A stretch of 64,000 bases of DNA, taken from positions 62,001 through 126,000 of the forward strand of contig NZ_DBMV01000021.1 in assembly GCF_002298975.1 (NCBI RefSeq). Reading direction: 5' to 3'. This document shows, piece after piece, positions 43,573 through 52,646 of the stretch (positions within the stretch are counted from its first letter, which is position 1; every line of letters begins with the position of its first letter). Made by a program: the position numbers and the translations under genes. The DNA comes from Ralstonia sp. UBA689. Its GTDB lineage: Bacteria > Pseudomonadota > Gammaproteobacteria > Burkholderiales > Burkholderiaceae. The notes under the pieces were generated by a model. That model saw only the letters and a program-made list of their open reading frames with translations. It searched no databases and was not told the DNA's origin.

Positions 43573-44544
43573 TCATGCGATCAATCGCATGGCCTCGTTC
43601 CAGGCGCGCGCTTTCAGGTCGGCCCCCTGACCAAACCAGGCCGCGTCTCGTCGATGATCCTCGCTGCGTGCGCGACGGCGATGGTCTGTCCACTCGGTCA
43701 AGGCATTCATCGCGCCCCACAGCGTTCCGGCCGCAGAGGGCAACTGCGCCCCCATGCCGCGTCCGGCGTACAGCTCGCCGACCACCTTGAGTGCCTGTTC
43801 GTTGACGGCCGGCGCCCCCCGCTCGGACGGGCTGGTGACGGGGTAGGTCAGCACGCGCCGGAAGAACGCTTCGGCCGCCGCATCGGTGACCTTGCACTCG
43901 GCCATAGCCTTGGCGCGGGCCATGAAGGCATCCCAGGAACTGACCGCGATGCCGAGTTGACGTTTGACCGCATCGGCATCAAAGCGCGTGCGGTGCGAGA
44001 CCTTGACGGCGCCAGCACCATCGCCCAAAGCGATCTGCATTGTGTTGTTGCACACCACGCGAATTGACGTAAAAGTGGCGGTCGTCGCCAACGTGCCGTC
44101 GCAGGCGGAGGCCAGGAGCAAGTAACCCTTGACGGTGTCTTTGCCCTTGAGCGTGCCGGACTGGCCGGTTCTGGCGAGTGCCCAGTATTTACGGCCCTCG
44201 CGCAGTACGCCAGCGGTCTGCAGCGTGAAGCCCGCGAGCTCAGACAAATCTCGGTAGAACTCCAGTACTTCCCGGGGCTGGACAATGTTGTATCGCGCAG
44301 AAACTATTCCCAAGGGCGTCTTGTTGTCGGAACGGTAGAGGACTTTTTGTTCGGGGAAGGCGTGGATGGCGCCGATGTGGGAACTGGCGTTGCTGGCGAC
44401 AAAGCGAACGTCGGACGATTCAATCTGCCAGTCCATGCCGGCAGCCTTGGCCCAGACCTCGGTTGGCTGGTTGGGTGCGAGTTCTTGACCCAGGCCGTGC
44501 CAGGGCTTCTGGCCGACATAGGCCATGGAGGAAACGAGATGCAT
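43573..44544 (-). CDS. DUF932 protein (phage/plasmid-like protein)
   Basis: This 323-residue protein belongs to DUF932. It starts MHLVSSMAYVGQKPWHGLG, with the conserved VRFVASN, VSARYNIVQPREVLEFYRDL and RVVCNNTMQIAL blocks. The family is spread widely in phages and ICEs with unknown function. The start at 44544 was chosen because the family begins there. It is flanked by two GC hairpins and lies upstream of the YqaJ gene. Confidence 0.85.
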   Translation of the reverse strand: MHLVSSMAYVGQKPWHGLGQELAPNQPTEVWAKAAGMDWQIESSDVRFVASNASSHIGAIHAFPEQKVLYRSDNKTPLGIVSARYNIVQPREVLEFYRDLSELAGFTLQTAGVLREGRKYWALARTGQSGTLKGKDTVKGYLLLASACDGTLATTATFTSIRVVCNNTMQIALGDGAGAVKVSHRTRFDADAVKRQLGIAVSSWDAFMARAKAMAECKVTDAAAEAFFRRVLTYPVTSPSERGAPAVNEQALKVVGELYAGRGMGAQLPSAAGTLWGAMNALTEWTDHRRRARSEDHRRDAAWFGQGADLKARAWNEAMRLIA

Positions 44545-44574
44545 GGTGAATCCTTGAAATAGAGAAGGCATAAA

Positions 44575-44593
44575 GCCCGGCACAGGGCCGGGC
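44575..44593 (-). terminator. GC hairpin behind the glycine-zipper gene
   Basis: GCCCGGC (44575-44581) pairs with GCCGGGC (44587-44593), with TTTATGCCTTCTC behind it on the minus strand. It lies 31 bases before the DUF932 start. Confidence 0.45.
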
Positions 44594-44633
44594 GACAGAG
44601 AAACAAATCAGGGAAAAGAGAACAGAAGGCTGC

Positions 44634-45098
44634 TCAGCCCGGCCGGTTGGAGAAGGTGTGCCCGCAGGCGCGGCAGCACCAGTTCAGAAGGACTTTGTTG
44701 TCCAGCGTCTCGCCGAGCGCCGCGCCGGTAGCGCAGCCGGCAGCGGCGCCGGCCAAGCCAGCGATGATCGCGCCGGCGATGCTGCCGCACAGCACGCCGA
44801 ACGGACCGCCTAGCGCGCCTGCTGCTGCACCGAGTTCGGCGCCAGAGAGCGAGGCTGCGGCTGCGCTGGTGCCGCCCGCCGCCGCGCCGAGCGCGCCGCC
44901 GATGCGGCGTGCAAGATGACGCGGCTCGGTGCGGAAGGATTCGCAAACCGGGCAGGAGGCGACGCATTCGCCCGTATCGGGCCGGTAGCGAGGCGGCTCA
45001 GGATCGTGCGATGGATGTCTCGCGAATGCGTCAGGCGGCTGGTGGTACGGCCATTCGTCGTCATCGTCGGGCGGAAGCAGCGAACGATGGTCACGCAT
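44634..45098 (-). CDS. Glycine-zipper protein with zinc-ribbon-like Cys pairs
   Basis: This 154-residue protein has an acidic start (PPDDDDEW), CPVCE near residue 45 and CCRACGH near the end, and between them a long Gly/Ala stretch (GGALGAAAGGTSAAAASL and GAIIAGLAGAAAG). The stretch looks like a glycine zipper that could insert in a membrane; the Cys pairs could together bind zinc. The start at 45098 lies inside the end of the tiny membrane protein gene. Function unknown. Confidence 0.6.
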   Translation of the reverse strand: MRDHRSLLPPDDDDEWPYHQPPDAFARHPSHDPEPPRYRPDTGECVASCPVCESFRTEPRHLARRIGGALGAAAGGTSAAAASLSGAELGAAAGALGGPFGVLCGSIAGAIIAGLAGAAAGCATGAALGETLDNKVLLNWCCRACGHTFSNRPG

Positions 45099-45219
45099 GA
45101 CACGTCGCCTCCCGTCGGACCTTGCCGACGTACTTGCAGAAGCAGATCGACCACAGCACGCCGCAGAGATAAGCAAGCGCGAAAGCGACCAAATACTCGA
45201 TGGGGGATATTGGCGGCAC
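45091..45219 (-). CDS. Very small membrane protein
   Basis: A 42-residue single-helix protein (central stretch EYLVAFALAYLCGVLWSICF) starts at GTG 45219. AGGAG lies a few bases upstream and the stop overlaps the next gene by eight bases, which supports translation. No family is known to me. Confidence 0.45.
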   Translation of the reverse strand: MPPISPIEYLVAFALAYLCGVLWSICFCKYVGKVRREATCHA

Positions 45220-45478
45220 ACCGAACTCCTGAAATGAAGGAACGCCCGTGCCAGGGTTGGCGCGAGCGGAGCAGTCGCGGTAGCTAATGCTCCGAGCGGT
45301 GATATAGGGCTGAAATCTTTTGGAATCCCGGCTGAGAAATCTTTGGGTGATCTTGTGCTGCGCGAGACGGAGGGGATGGTGATGCGCCCCACTTCCGTGG
45401 GATGCAGCAGCGCTTTTTACGTGGCACGGCCGTTGATACGCTGATGCGTTGGGCGAGAGGGTAGGGGGAGCTTGGTTG

Positions 45479-45670
45479 ATGGAGCAGACCGGTATGCCGC
45501 AGACGCAGGACGACACGCGCGTGACGCGATTGCAGGCTGGGACGGCGTCCGTACAGGACTGGATCGACCGGCACCCGGTCCGGGCGCCTGTGCTGGCGTT
45601 GTGCGTGCTGGCCTTGACGGGGCTTACGGCCTATGGGCTGGCAAGTTTGCTTATTGGCCTACTGACTTGA
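45479..45670 (+). CDS. Small single-helix membrane protein
   Basis: A 63-residue protein begins at ATG 45479 behind GGGGGAG. The C-terminal half is one membrane helix (VLALCVLALTGLTAYGLASL); the N-terminal half is polar. It is one of few plus-strand genes here. No family is recognised. Confidence 0.5.
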   Translation: MEQTGMPQTQDDTRVTRLQAGTASVQDWIDRHPVRAPVLALCVLALTGLTAYGLASLLIGLLT

Positions 45671-45744
45671 GATGCCTCGAAGGAGCTGGCGACGCGCGCA
45701 GCACGACACAGAATCAGTTTGCTGTGCCCTCGGACTCGCTCGGA

Positions 45745-46950
45745 TCAGCGTGATGCTGCACCGGTTGAACCCACTGGCGCTGAGTCTCGAGTATCGACGC
45801 AACCCGGTGGCCGCTTTATGTCGTACTGGGGGTCGTCAGATTGGGCTAGCAATTCGCTCATGGCGGAACGTTGCGCAGGTTCCAGCAAAGCGGGATTCGC
45901 ACCTGCGTCAAGCAGGAGCCGAACCAGCGCTTTCTCCTTACGACGAACGGCTTCCTCAAGAGGCCAGTCGCCAGGTGCCGACGGCGCATCGATGTCCGCG
46001 CCATGTGTTATGAGTTGGTGAAGCAGGTCAGTCGCCTTGGGTGTGATCCCGACCTCTGAAAGGAAATCATAGAGGGCCCGCACTGGCGCCCTACCAGCAA
46101 GCGCGTCCGGGCCGTTTGCAAGAGCGTTGACCGGCATATGCTGCGATTCGATCAGCCACCGGCCGACGTGCACGGCTCCGCCACTGGCCGCGGCCACTAG
46201 CAGCGTGTTGTTCTCGTCCAGGATGCTTCCGCGGATGCTAAGAGGAACGCCTTCTCCAATCAGCCACTGCACCATGGTCAGTCGATCGGTCTGCGCGGCT
46301 GTCCACAAGGCTTCTCGGCGGGCTTCAGGAGCGCTTACCGGCAAGAGCAGACGAGCCATCCGTATGTCGTTTCGTGCGACTGCGATACTCAACGCATCCA
46401 GGCTGGGAAGGTAGAGATTCTCGCACGTGCGCACCTCCCGCCTTGGCGTCCCCAAGCCTGCGTCTACGCGCGCGGATTGACGAATCAGCTCGCCGGCCAC
46501 GCGAGATGAGCCTGTCTCGGCGGATGTCAGCAGTTGCTCGTTCAGGGGGAGACGTGCCCCGCATCGGGGGCCGCAAGCGGCCTGGGCGCGCGCGAGTCGT
46601 TGCGGATCGTCGGCCGTAATAGCGTCGAAGATCTGTGCCACCTGCGTATCTGCCTGTGATTCGCGCCAGGCTCCATAGGCCTCCCGGAAAAGAAGTGCCA
46701 GACAGGCCGCAGCCGGGAGGGCCTGTACCGTCATGACGACCCGCAACCATAGGGGTGCACCGTAGAGCCGCCAACACGCTAGGTTGAGGAAGAAAACGAG
46801 CACGTTGCCCAACCCAAGAATCCATAGTGCCAGCCAGAAGCCCAAATTCGGCAGAAAGCCGCCCGGATCATTGCTGATCGCCAACAGCAACGCGGCAAAC
46901 AGCGTGGAGCCCGCAATGAGCAGTGATAAGAACGAAAGCGACGACTTCAT
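45745..46950 (-). CDS. Membrane-anchored ankyrin-repeat protein
   Basis: This 401-residue protein has three hydrophobic helices in the first 95 residues. Several ankyrin-type repeats follow from about 165 to 380, including RMARLLL, TLLVAAASGGAVHVGRWLIE, LLHQLITHGADID and ALVRLLLDAGANP. Ankyrin proteins beside T6SS genes are often immunity or regulatory proteins, but no effector is visible next to it. I chose the ATG at 46950. It lies 125 bases behind tssE, on the same strand. Confidence 0.7.
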   Translation of the reverse strand: MKSSLSFLSLLIAGSTLFAALLLAISNDPGGFLPNLGFWLALWILGLGNVLVFFLNLACWRLYGAPLWLRVVMTVQALPAAACLALLFREAYGAWRESQADTQVAQIFDAITADDPQRLARAQAACGPRCGARLPLNEQLLTSAETGSSRVAGELIRQSARVDAGLGTPRREVRTCENLYLPSLDALSIAVARNDIRMARLLLPVSAPEARREALWTAAQTDRLTMVQWLIGEGVPLSIRGSILDENNTLLVAAASGGAVHVGRWLIESQHMPVNALANGPDALAGRAPVRALYDFLSEVGITPKATDLLHQLITHGADIDAPSAPGDWPLEEAVRRKEKALVRLLLDAGANPALLEPAQRSAMSELLAQSDDPQYDIKRPPGCVDTRDSAPVGSTGAASR

Positions 46951-47074
46951 ACGCACCTATTCGATTTGCCCACACCCACCATGTCTATTTCCGGTCCGGT
47001 TACCCATCATGTTGATGGCATGACGTTCGCCAACCTCCCGGCCGCGGCGAATTGACACCGTGTGGATTGCGGTC

Positions 47075-47497
47075 TTAGCCGCGCTCCGCGCGTCGTTTGA
47101 CATGCAGCCGCCCCGGCGGCTCAAAATACGTCCCGAACCGCACGAGCCCGGCTTTCTTGAGGTGACAGACCATCTCGAAGCTCACCAGCACGCCGGGGTC
47201 GTCGTTCTCGAGGATGTCGACCTCGATCGCGCGGATGCGCGGTTCGTACTTCAGCAGCGTCGCTTCCATCTGCTCCTTGAGCAAATGGGCGGAAGCGGGC
47301 AGGGCCTTGTAGATGTTGGTGAGATCCGGCAGGCCGTAGTCGGGCAAGTGCTTCAGCGCCCCTGCGCGCGTGTTTAGGATGCGCTGCACGTTCCGTTGCA
47401 CGCTCAGACACTCCAGCGTGCGGTCGTCATGCGCTTCCAGAGGCGCCCCGCCGATTTGGCCGAGCAACATGTCATAAAGGGAGGGACCGGCGGGCAT
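47075..47497 (-). CDS. tssE: Type VI secretion baseplate subunit TssE
   Basis: TssE is the gp25-like wedge subunit of the T6SS baseplate. The 140-residue protein has the typical VQRNVQRILNTRAGALKHLPDYGLPD and a later EPRIRAIEVDI. AAGGAGAAG lies nine bases before its ATG. It starts 14 bases behind clpV and is the last gene of the minus-strand T6SS operon. TssF and TssG, usually next to it, are not in this window. Confidence 0.93.
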   Translation of the reverse strand: MPAGPSLYDMLLGQIGGAPLEAHDDRTLECLSVQRNVQRILNTRAGALKHLPDYGLPDLTNIYKALPASAHLLKEQMEATLLKYEPRIRAIEVDILENDDPGVLVSFEMVCHLKKAGLVRFGTYFEPPGRLHVKRRAERG

Positions 47498-47511
47498 GGG
47501 TGCGCTTCTCC

Positions 47512-50199
47512 TTAAGCGACGGCCGGCGCGAGCGCGACGCTTGCGTCCCGGTCAACAAACTCCATCGTCAGATTGCCCTCGGCTGAACTCGACAGCCCAA
47601 TCTTGGCGGGCGGGGTCCCCGTGGCCATGCGTGCAAGCAGCTCGCGCGAGACCGTCGGCAGGATGCGCTGGTTGAGGAACGCGTCGACGTTGCGCGCCCC
47701 CGATTCACGGGCGAGACACAGTTCGGCGATGCCGCCAATCAGTGTGTCGTCGCAGGACAGTTCGACACCGTGCTGGCGCTGCAAACGCTGCGCGACCTTG
47801 GCGAGCTTCATGCGCACGATGGACGCCAGCGCCTCAGCGCCGAGCGGCCGGTAAACGAGGGTCTGGAAGCGCGCAAGCAGGGCGGGCTGGAAATGCGCGA
47901 CCAACTGCGGGTGGATGGCTTGCAGCAGATCGGCCTGGGAGATGTCGGGGGTCTCAGCGGTCGCCTCATCAATCTGAGCGCTGCCGAGGTTGGACGTCAT
48001 GAGGATGACGCAGTTGCGGAAGTCGATCTCGCGCCCCTCGCCGTCGCGCATCATGCCGCGATCGAAGACCTGGTAGAAAATGTCCAGCACATCGCGGTGG
48101 GCTTTTTCGACCTCATCGAGCAGGATGACGCTGTAGGGGCGCTGGCGCACGGCTTCGGTCAGAACCCCACCGCGCCCATAGCCCACATAGCCTGGCGGCG
48201 AGCCCTTCAGCTGTGAGACCGTATGCGCTTCCTGGTACTCCGACATGTTGATGGTCGTCAGTGCCGCTTCTCCACCGAAGAGCAGGTCGGCCAGCGCCAG
48301 TGCTGTCTCGGTCTTGCCGACACCGGAGGGGCCGGCCAGCAGGAAGACGCCTAGCGGGGCATGCTCGTTCTTGAGTCCTGCCTTGGCGGTGCGCAGGCTC
48401 TCGGCCAGGGCGGCGAGCGCATCGTCCTGGGCCACCACGCGTTGGGCGAGCTGCCCTTCAAGGGTGAGCAGGCTCTGCAGTTCGTCCTCGACTAGGTTGC
48501 CCACCGGCACACCGGTCCACTCCGCTACCACCCGCGCAATCGCCTGCGCGTCCACGTCCGCAAAGATCAGCGGCGTCTTGCCTTGCGCGGCACTCAGCGC
48601 CTGGCGCGCCTGAGCGAACGCCACATTGTCACGCGTTGCCTCGGCGGCGTCGCGTTGTTGGTGCAGCGCCTCAATCAACTCGATTTCGTGCGCATAGCGG
48701 GCTTGCAGTGTGGCGAGTTCAGCATGGGCGCCAGCAAGGGCCGCATCGAGTTCGATGCGGCGAGTGTGTGCATCTTCGATACCGGCCCGCGCGTCGTCTT
48801 CCAGGGTGCCGCGCTCCAGCTCAAGCGCGGAAACCGCAGCCTGCGCGCGCTGCAATTCCGCGGGCGGTGATTCGAGGCCCATGCGCACGCGTGCGGCGGC
48901 CGTGTCGATGAGATCCACTGCCTTGTCCGGCAACTGCCGCGCTGGAATATAGCGGCGCGAGAGCTTGACTGCGGCGACCAGCGCCTCGTCGCGGATATGG
49001 ACGTTGTGAAACTGCGCATAGCGGCGCTTGAGGCCGCGCAGCATCAGGCAGGCCGCTTCGTCATCGGGTTCATCGACCTTGATGATCTGAAAGCGCCGCT
49101 CGAGCGCGGCGTCGCGCTCGAAGAATTCCTTGTATTCGGCCCAAGTCGTCGCCGCAATCGTGCGCAATTCACCGCGCGCAAGCGCCGGTTTGAGCAGGTT
49201 CGCTGCGTCGGCGCCACCGGCCGCGTTGCCCGCGCCGATCAGCGTGTGGGCCTCGTCGATGAAGAGCAGGATCGGCTCGGGCGAGGCCTGCACCTCGTCG
49301 ATCACGTTTTTGAGGCGCTGCTCGAACTCGCCCTTGACGCCGGCACCGGCCTGTAACAGGCCCAGGTCGAGCGTGAGGATGCGCACGTCGCGGATCACGT
49401 TGGGTACGCTCGCCTCGGCCACGCGCAGCGCCAGTCCCTCGACGAGGGCAGTCTTGCCCACGCCCGGCTCGCCGACGAGGATCGGATTGTTCTTGCGCCG
49501 CCGGGCGAGCACGTCGACCATTTGTTGGATTTCGCGATCGCGACCGAACACGGGGTCGATTTCGCCATGGCGGGCCTTGTCGGTCAGGTCGATGGCGAAG
49601 CGCGCGAGTGCACTGCCTTCGACGGTCCGCGTCGGTGCCGGTTTGGCCCCGTCGTGTCGTGCTGCCGGCTGGGACGCCGCGGACGCCTTAGGCTCGCCGG
49701 ATGCGTCCTGCGGTGCCTCGGGTGCGCTCTCGCACGACCGGTGGCTTAGCCGGGGCAGCAGGCGCTGGATTTGCGGGCTGCTGATCGACAGCAGCGGCCA
49801 CGCGTTCTGTGCTCGTAGCAGGTGGGGCGCATCAACGATCGCCCGTAGCAGATGGCCGGAACGGATGGCCGTGTCGTCCGTCTCGAACGCCGCCTTCTGC
49901 CAGGCATCCTGCAGCAGCGCTGCAAGTTGCGGCGAGAGCGCCGGTTTGCCCCGCAGGGTGCGGGGCAGGCGGTCGATTGCGGCGAGCAGGCCGTCCCAGA
50001 GCGTGTCGATATCGATGTCGTAGTGCCGCAGGATCGCCGGAATGTCGCCATCGCCCGCCTCGATCAGCTTTAGCAGCCAGTGTTCAACCGTGATCTCGTC
50101 TGAGAGCCGCGTCTGGCACAGACTGGCGGCCGCCTCAAGTGCGCGGGCACAGTGCGGGTTGAGTCGACGCAGCAGGTGAGTGGTGTCGCGCAAAGTCAT
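47512..50199 (-). CDS. clpV: Type VI secretion ATPase ClpV (TssH)
   Basis: ClpV is the AAA+ unfoldase that disassembles contracted TssB/TssC sheaths. It has 895 residues. A Clp N-terminal repeat domain comes first (residues about 1-150), then AAA1 with GEPGVGKT (Lys249), a coiled middle domain rich in Glu and Arg (about 420-520), then AAA2 with GPSGVGKT (Lys629). DEAH and DEVEK Walker B motifs are present. I chose the ATG at 50199, which opens MTLRDTTHLLRRLN. It follows the hcp gene behind a terminator. Confidence 0.96.
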   Translation of the reverse strand: MTLRDTTHLLRRLNPHCARALEAAASLCQTRLSDEITVEHWLLKLIEAGDGDIPAILRHYDIDIDTLWDGLLAAIDRLPRTLRGKPALSPQLAALLQDAWQKAAFETDDTAIRSGHLLRAIVDAPHLLRAQNAWPLLSISSPQIQRLLPRLSHRSCESAPEAPQDASGEPKASAASQPAARHDGAKPAPTRTVEGSALARFAIDLTDKARHGEIDPVFGRDREIQQMVDVLARRRKNNPILVGEPGVGKTALVEGLALRVAEASVPNVIRDVRILTLDLGLLQAGAGVKGEFEQRLKNVIDEVQASPEPILLFIDEAHTLIGAGNAAGGADAANLLKPALARGELRTIAATTWAEYKEFFERDAALERRFQIIKVDEPDDEAACLMLRGLKRRYAQFHNVHIRDEALVAAVKLSRRYIPARQLPDKAVDLIDTAAARVRMGLESPPAELQRAQAAVSALELERGTLEDDARAGIEDAHTRRIELDAALAGAHAELATLQARYAHEIELIEALHQQRDAAEATRDNVAFAQARQALSAAQGKTPLIFADVDAQAIARVVAEWTGVPVGNLVEDELQSLLTLEGQLAQRVVAQDDALAALAESLRTAKAGLKNEHAPLGVFLLAGPSGVGKTETALALADLLFGGEAALTTINMSEYQEAHTVSQLKGSPPGYVGYGRGGVLTEAVRQRPYSVILLDEVEKAHRDVLDIFYQVFDRGMMRDGEGREIDFRNCVILMTSNLGSAQIDEATAETPDISQADLLQAIHPQLVAHFQPALLARFQTLVYRPLGAEALASIVRMKLAKVAQRLQRQHGVELSCDDTLIGGIAELCLARESGARNVDAFLNQRILPTVSRELLARMATGTPPAKIGLSSSAEGNLTMEFVDRDASVALAPAVA

Positions 50200-50270
50200 A
50201 TCGAAGTGTGCAGGCACGGCAGGATGGGCAGGGTGGGCAGCGGCCAGCTCGGAGCGCCCGCCCAGGAATC

Positions 50271-50303
50271 GTAAAAAAGCCAGCCCGCGTGGGCAGGCTG
50301 GCC
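50271..50303 (-). terminator. Rho-independent terminator behind hcp
   Basis: GCCAGCC (50279-50285) pairs with GGCTGGC (50296-50302); on the minus strand six U follow (A-run 50273-50278). It lies between hcp and clpV and should make hcp mRNA more abundant than clpV mRNA. Confidence 0.75.
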
Positions 50304-50347
50304 ATGGACCGGGCGCCGGTGCGCCGGGCCACTACACGCGCAGACGC

Positions 50348-50833
50348 TCAGGAGCGCTCGTTCCACGTGTCCTTGTGGATGATGTTGCCGTCCTTGTACG
50401 ACCAGGTGATGGTCTCGTAGCGCAGCTCGACCTCTTCGAGGTGGTTGTGCTTCTCGAATGCCGGGTTCTTGATGTCGAGCATCTTGGGCTTGACGGCCAC
50501 GATCTTGACGTTGTCCAGCTTCGTGTTGAAGTACTCCTTCTCCTTGCCGGCGTCGTCGATCTTGTACCACTTGATCTCGACCGACTTGAGCGTCTGGCCG
50601 CTCGTGACGGCCTTGTACAGATAGGGCGTCGAAGCGTCGGTTTCCTTGGTGAGCGTGATCGGCTTGTGCACGCGCGTGCCGGTCAGCTTGCCGGTGTTGC
50701 CATCGGTCGGGATGTGCACGCCGTGATCGAACGCGACGAGCTCGACGCTGCCCTCACGGCCTTGCACGGTGACCGAGCCCTTGATGTCGGCGCCGCCATC
50801 GTCCTTGAGCCACATATAGGCCGGAATTGCCAT
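50348..50833 (-). CDS. hcp: Type VI secretion tube protein Hcp (TssD)
   Basis: Hcp hexamers form the inner tube of the T6SS. The 161-residue protein has the typical start MAIPAYMWLKDDGGADIKGS, a TGTRVHKPITLTKETDAS loop and a TITWSYKDGN end. GAAGGAGTG lies just before the ATG. It sits between the OmpA-like gene and clpV and has a hairpin on either side, in keeping with separate, high expression of Hcp. Confidence 0.95.
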   Translation of the reverse strand: MAIPAYMWLKDDGGADIKGSVTVQGREGSVELVAFDHGVHIPTDGNTGKLTGTRVHKPITLTKETDASTPYLYKAVTSGQTLKSVEIKWYKIDDAGKEKEYFNTKLDNVKIVAVKPKMLDIKNPAFEKHNHLEEVELRYETITWSYKDGNIIHKDTWNERS

Positions 50834-50892
50834 GGTTCACTCCTTCTTTATCAACCGCAAATCGCCCGGAGCCAGCCCCCGAGCTAAACAAT

Positions 50893-50913
50893 CCCGAAGC
50901 AGGGTGCTTCGGG
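50893..50913 (-). terminator. Perfect hairpin before hcp
   Basis: CCCGAAGCA (50893-50901) pairs perfectly with TGCTTCGGG (50905-50913) over three bases, about 15 bases past the stop of the OmpA-like gene. The minus strand continues ATTGTTTAG, so it may terminate weakly or protect the hcp mRNA 5' end. Confidence 0.5.
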
Positions 50914-50927
50914 GGCAAACCTGTACG

Positions 50928-52646
50928 CTACCGCCCCGCGTCGGGCACCAGCGTGATCTCCACCCGCCGGTTGCGCGCGCGCCCCTCCGGGGTGTCGTCG
51001 CTCGCGATGGGCCGGGTGTCGCCATAGCCCTGGATCGCGAACTGCGTGGCCGGAATCCCGGACGCCTCGATCAGCCAGTCACGCACGGCACCCGCCCGGG
51101 CGATCGACAGCTTCAAATTGCTGTCGGCGCTACCGACGTTGTCCGTGTAGCCGGCCACGAGAATCCGCTTGTCCGGATGCGACTTGATCAGCTCGAGCGC
51201 GTCCACCATGACTCGTGTCGAGCCGGGCTTGAGCTGCGCGGCCCCGGAGTCGAAGAGCGACATGCTGTCGAGCCTCACCACTGCTGCAGGCGGAGGCGGC
51301 GGCTGGTACGACGCGATGGCCTGGTTCAGGACGGGCACCAGTTGCGCGCCCCGGTACATGCCGAACGACAGGCGCAGCGGCACGCCGGTCCGGGCGTAGC
51401 GCTCCAGTTGATCGCGGTCAGCCACAAGAGCTTGCAAGGCATCGCGCTTCGCCGCATCGTTGGCCACCGGTGCCGCTGCATAGCGGCCGAGATCGGACTC
51501 GATGCGTGCGATCCACGCCTGGTTGTTCCTCGCGGCGCCCCAGAAGGCCAAGGCCGCCGCACAGGCGGTCAACGCCACCGCGTGGCCGAGGGCTGCCAGC
51601 CGCGGGGAGACCCACGCCCGCTGCGGCATCGCTGCGATGAGCGGCTGCGGCAAGGGCCAAGGCAGGGGGGAGGCGGCCGCCGCCGCCGGCACCACCTGGG
51701 TCTGTAATTCGACCGAGCGCTCCCACAAGGCACCCGACCCGCTCGCGGGCCCACAGTCGACCCAACCGACCCCGTCAGGCACCCAGGGCGCCGCCGGATG
51801 CCGCCGATCCGCCAGCGCACCGAGGACGACGCGTTGGGTCCAGCCGACCACCGACGCCAGCGCTGCAGCCCGGGTTGCAGCAAGGGGATCGCCCGTCGCC
51901 GGGACGCCGATCTCGGCAGCGTGAATGACCGCTTCGAAACGCTGCGTGTCCGTCAGCCGGGTCGCCGACGACACGCCATACCACTGCGGCATCGCGAGGG
52001 CTGCGGGACCCCGGGTCAGCCGCTGATAGACCGCGACGTAGCCGGGCAGGCGCACGCCGAGCACGCGGGCCGCATCGACGGCCGCTTGGCGCACGATGAA
52101 GAGCTTCTGCGCCAGCAGGTCGGTGCTCGCATGCAGGGCTGGCGCGACCGACACGACGATGCCATCCGGAGCCCGGCCATCGCGCCACTGTTTGACCGCC
52201 ACCGCAAGCCGCGGCAGATCCTGCGGCCGGTCGACGCGCAGCCAGATGGCGCCGTCGCCGACATAAGCGTAGTGCTTCTCGGCAGCACGATCGAACAGCG
52301 CCGGCAGGCCATCTCCGGTCACCAGCACCAGCGGCATGCGTGTGCGCAGCCGGAGGGGGATCGCCGCCGTGGCGGCGCCCAGTGCGGCGAGGACGTGCGC
52401 GCTCTGCTCGCGTGAGCGCGCAAGCTGTCGGGTGCGTAGCCAGACGAGGGCGAGCGCGACCACGCCGATGACGGCGGTCAGTGACCACGCCAGTCCGCGC
52501 CCGAGCGGCCACAGGAGCCAGATGAGCGCGAGCGCCAGTGCGGCCGCGAAGAGGACCAGCAGGCGCGCCGGATAGCCGAGCCCGTCATGGTCGGGGTCGA
52601 CGGCCGGCGCGGGTGCGTCAAACTCGGGGTGCGCTTCGGACTTCAC
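50928..52646 (-). CDS. OmpA-family T6SS accessory protein
   Basis: This 572-residue protein has two membrane helices near the N-terminus (about residues 24-66), a large periplasmic or cytoplasmic part, another hydrophobic helix near 360-378 and a C-terminal OmpA peptidoglycan-binding domain (GYTDNVGSADSNLKLS, RARNRRVEITL). In T6SS the OmpA domain is often fused to TssL; here it is on a separate protein beside a short TssL, so it probably anchors the membrane complex to the cell wall. GTGA overlap with tssL shows coupling. Confidence 0.75.
   Translation of the reverse strand: MKSEAHPEFDAPAPAVDPDHDGLGYPARLLVLFAAALALALIWLLWPLGRGLAWSLTAVIGVVALALVWLRTRQLARSREQSAHVLAALGAATAAIPLRLRTRMPLVLVTGDGLPALFDRAAEKHYAYVGDGAIWLRVDRPQDLPRLAVAVKQWRDGRAPDGIVVSVAPALHASTDLLAQKLFIVRQAAVDAARVLGVRLPGYVAVYQRLTRGPAALAMPQWYGVSSATRLTDTQRFEAVIHAAEIGVPATGDPLAATRAAALASVVGWTQRVVLGALADRRHPAAPWVPDGVGWVDCGPASGSGALWERSVELQTQVVPAAAAASPLPWPLPQPLIAAMPQRAWVSPRLAALGHAVALTACAAALAFWGAARNNQAWIARIESDLGRYAAAPVANDAAKRDALQALVADRDQLERYARTGVPLRLSFGMYRGAQLVPVLNQAIASYQPPPPPAAVVRLDSMSLFDSGAAQLKPGSTRVMVDALELIKSHPDKRILVAGYTDNVGSADSNLKLSIARAGAVRDWLIEASGIPATQFAIQGYGDTRPIASDDTPEGRARNRRVEITLVPDAGR

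Noticed and set aside
11348..46950. A complete prophage
   Set aside because: There are no capsid, tail, terminase or lysis genes; the contents fit islands and integrative elements.
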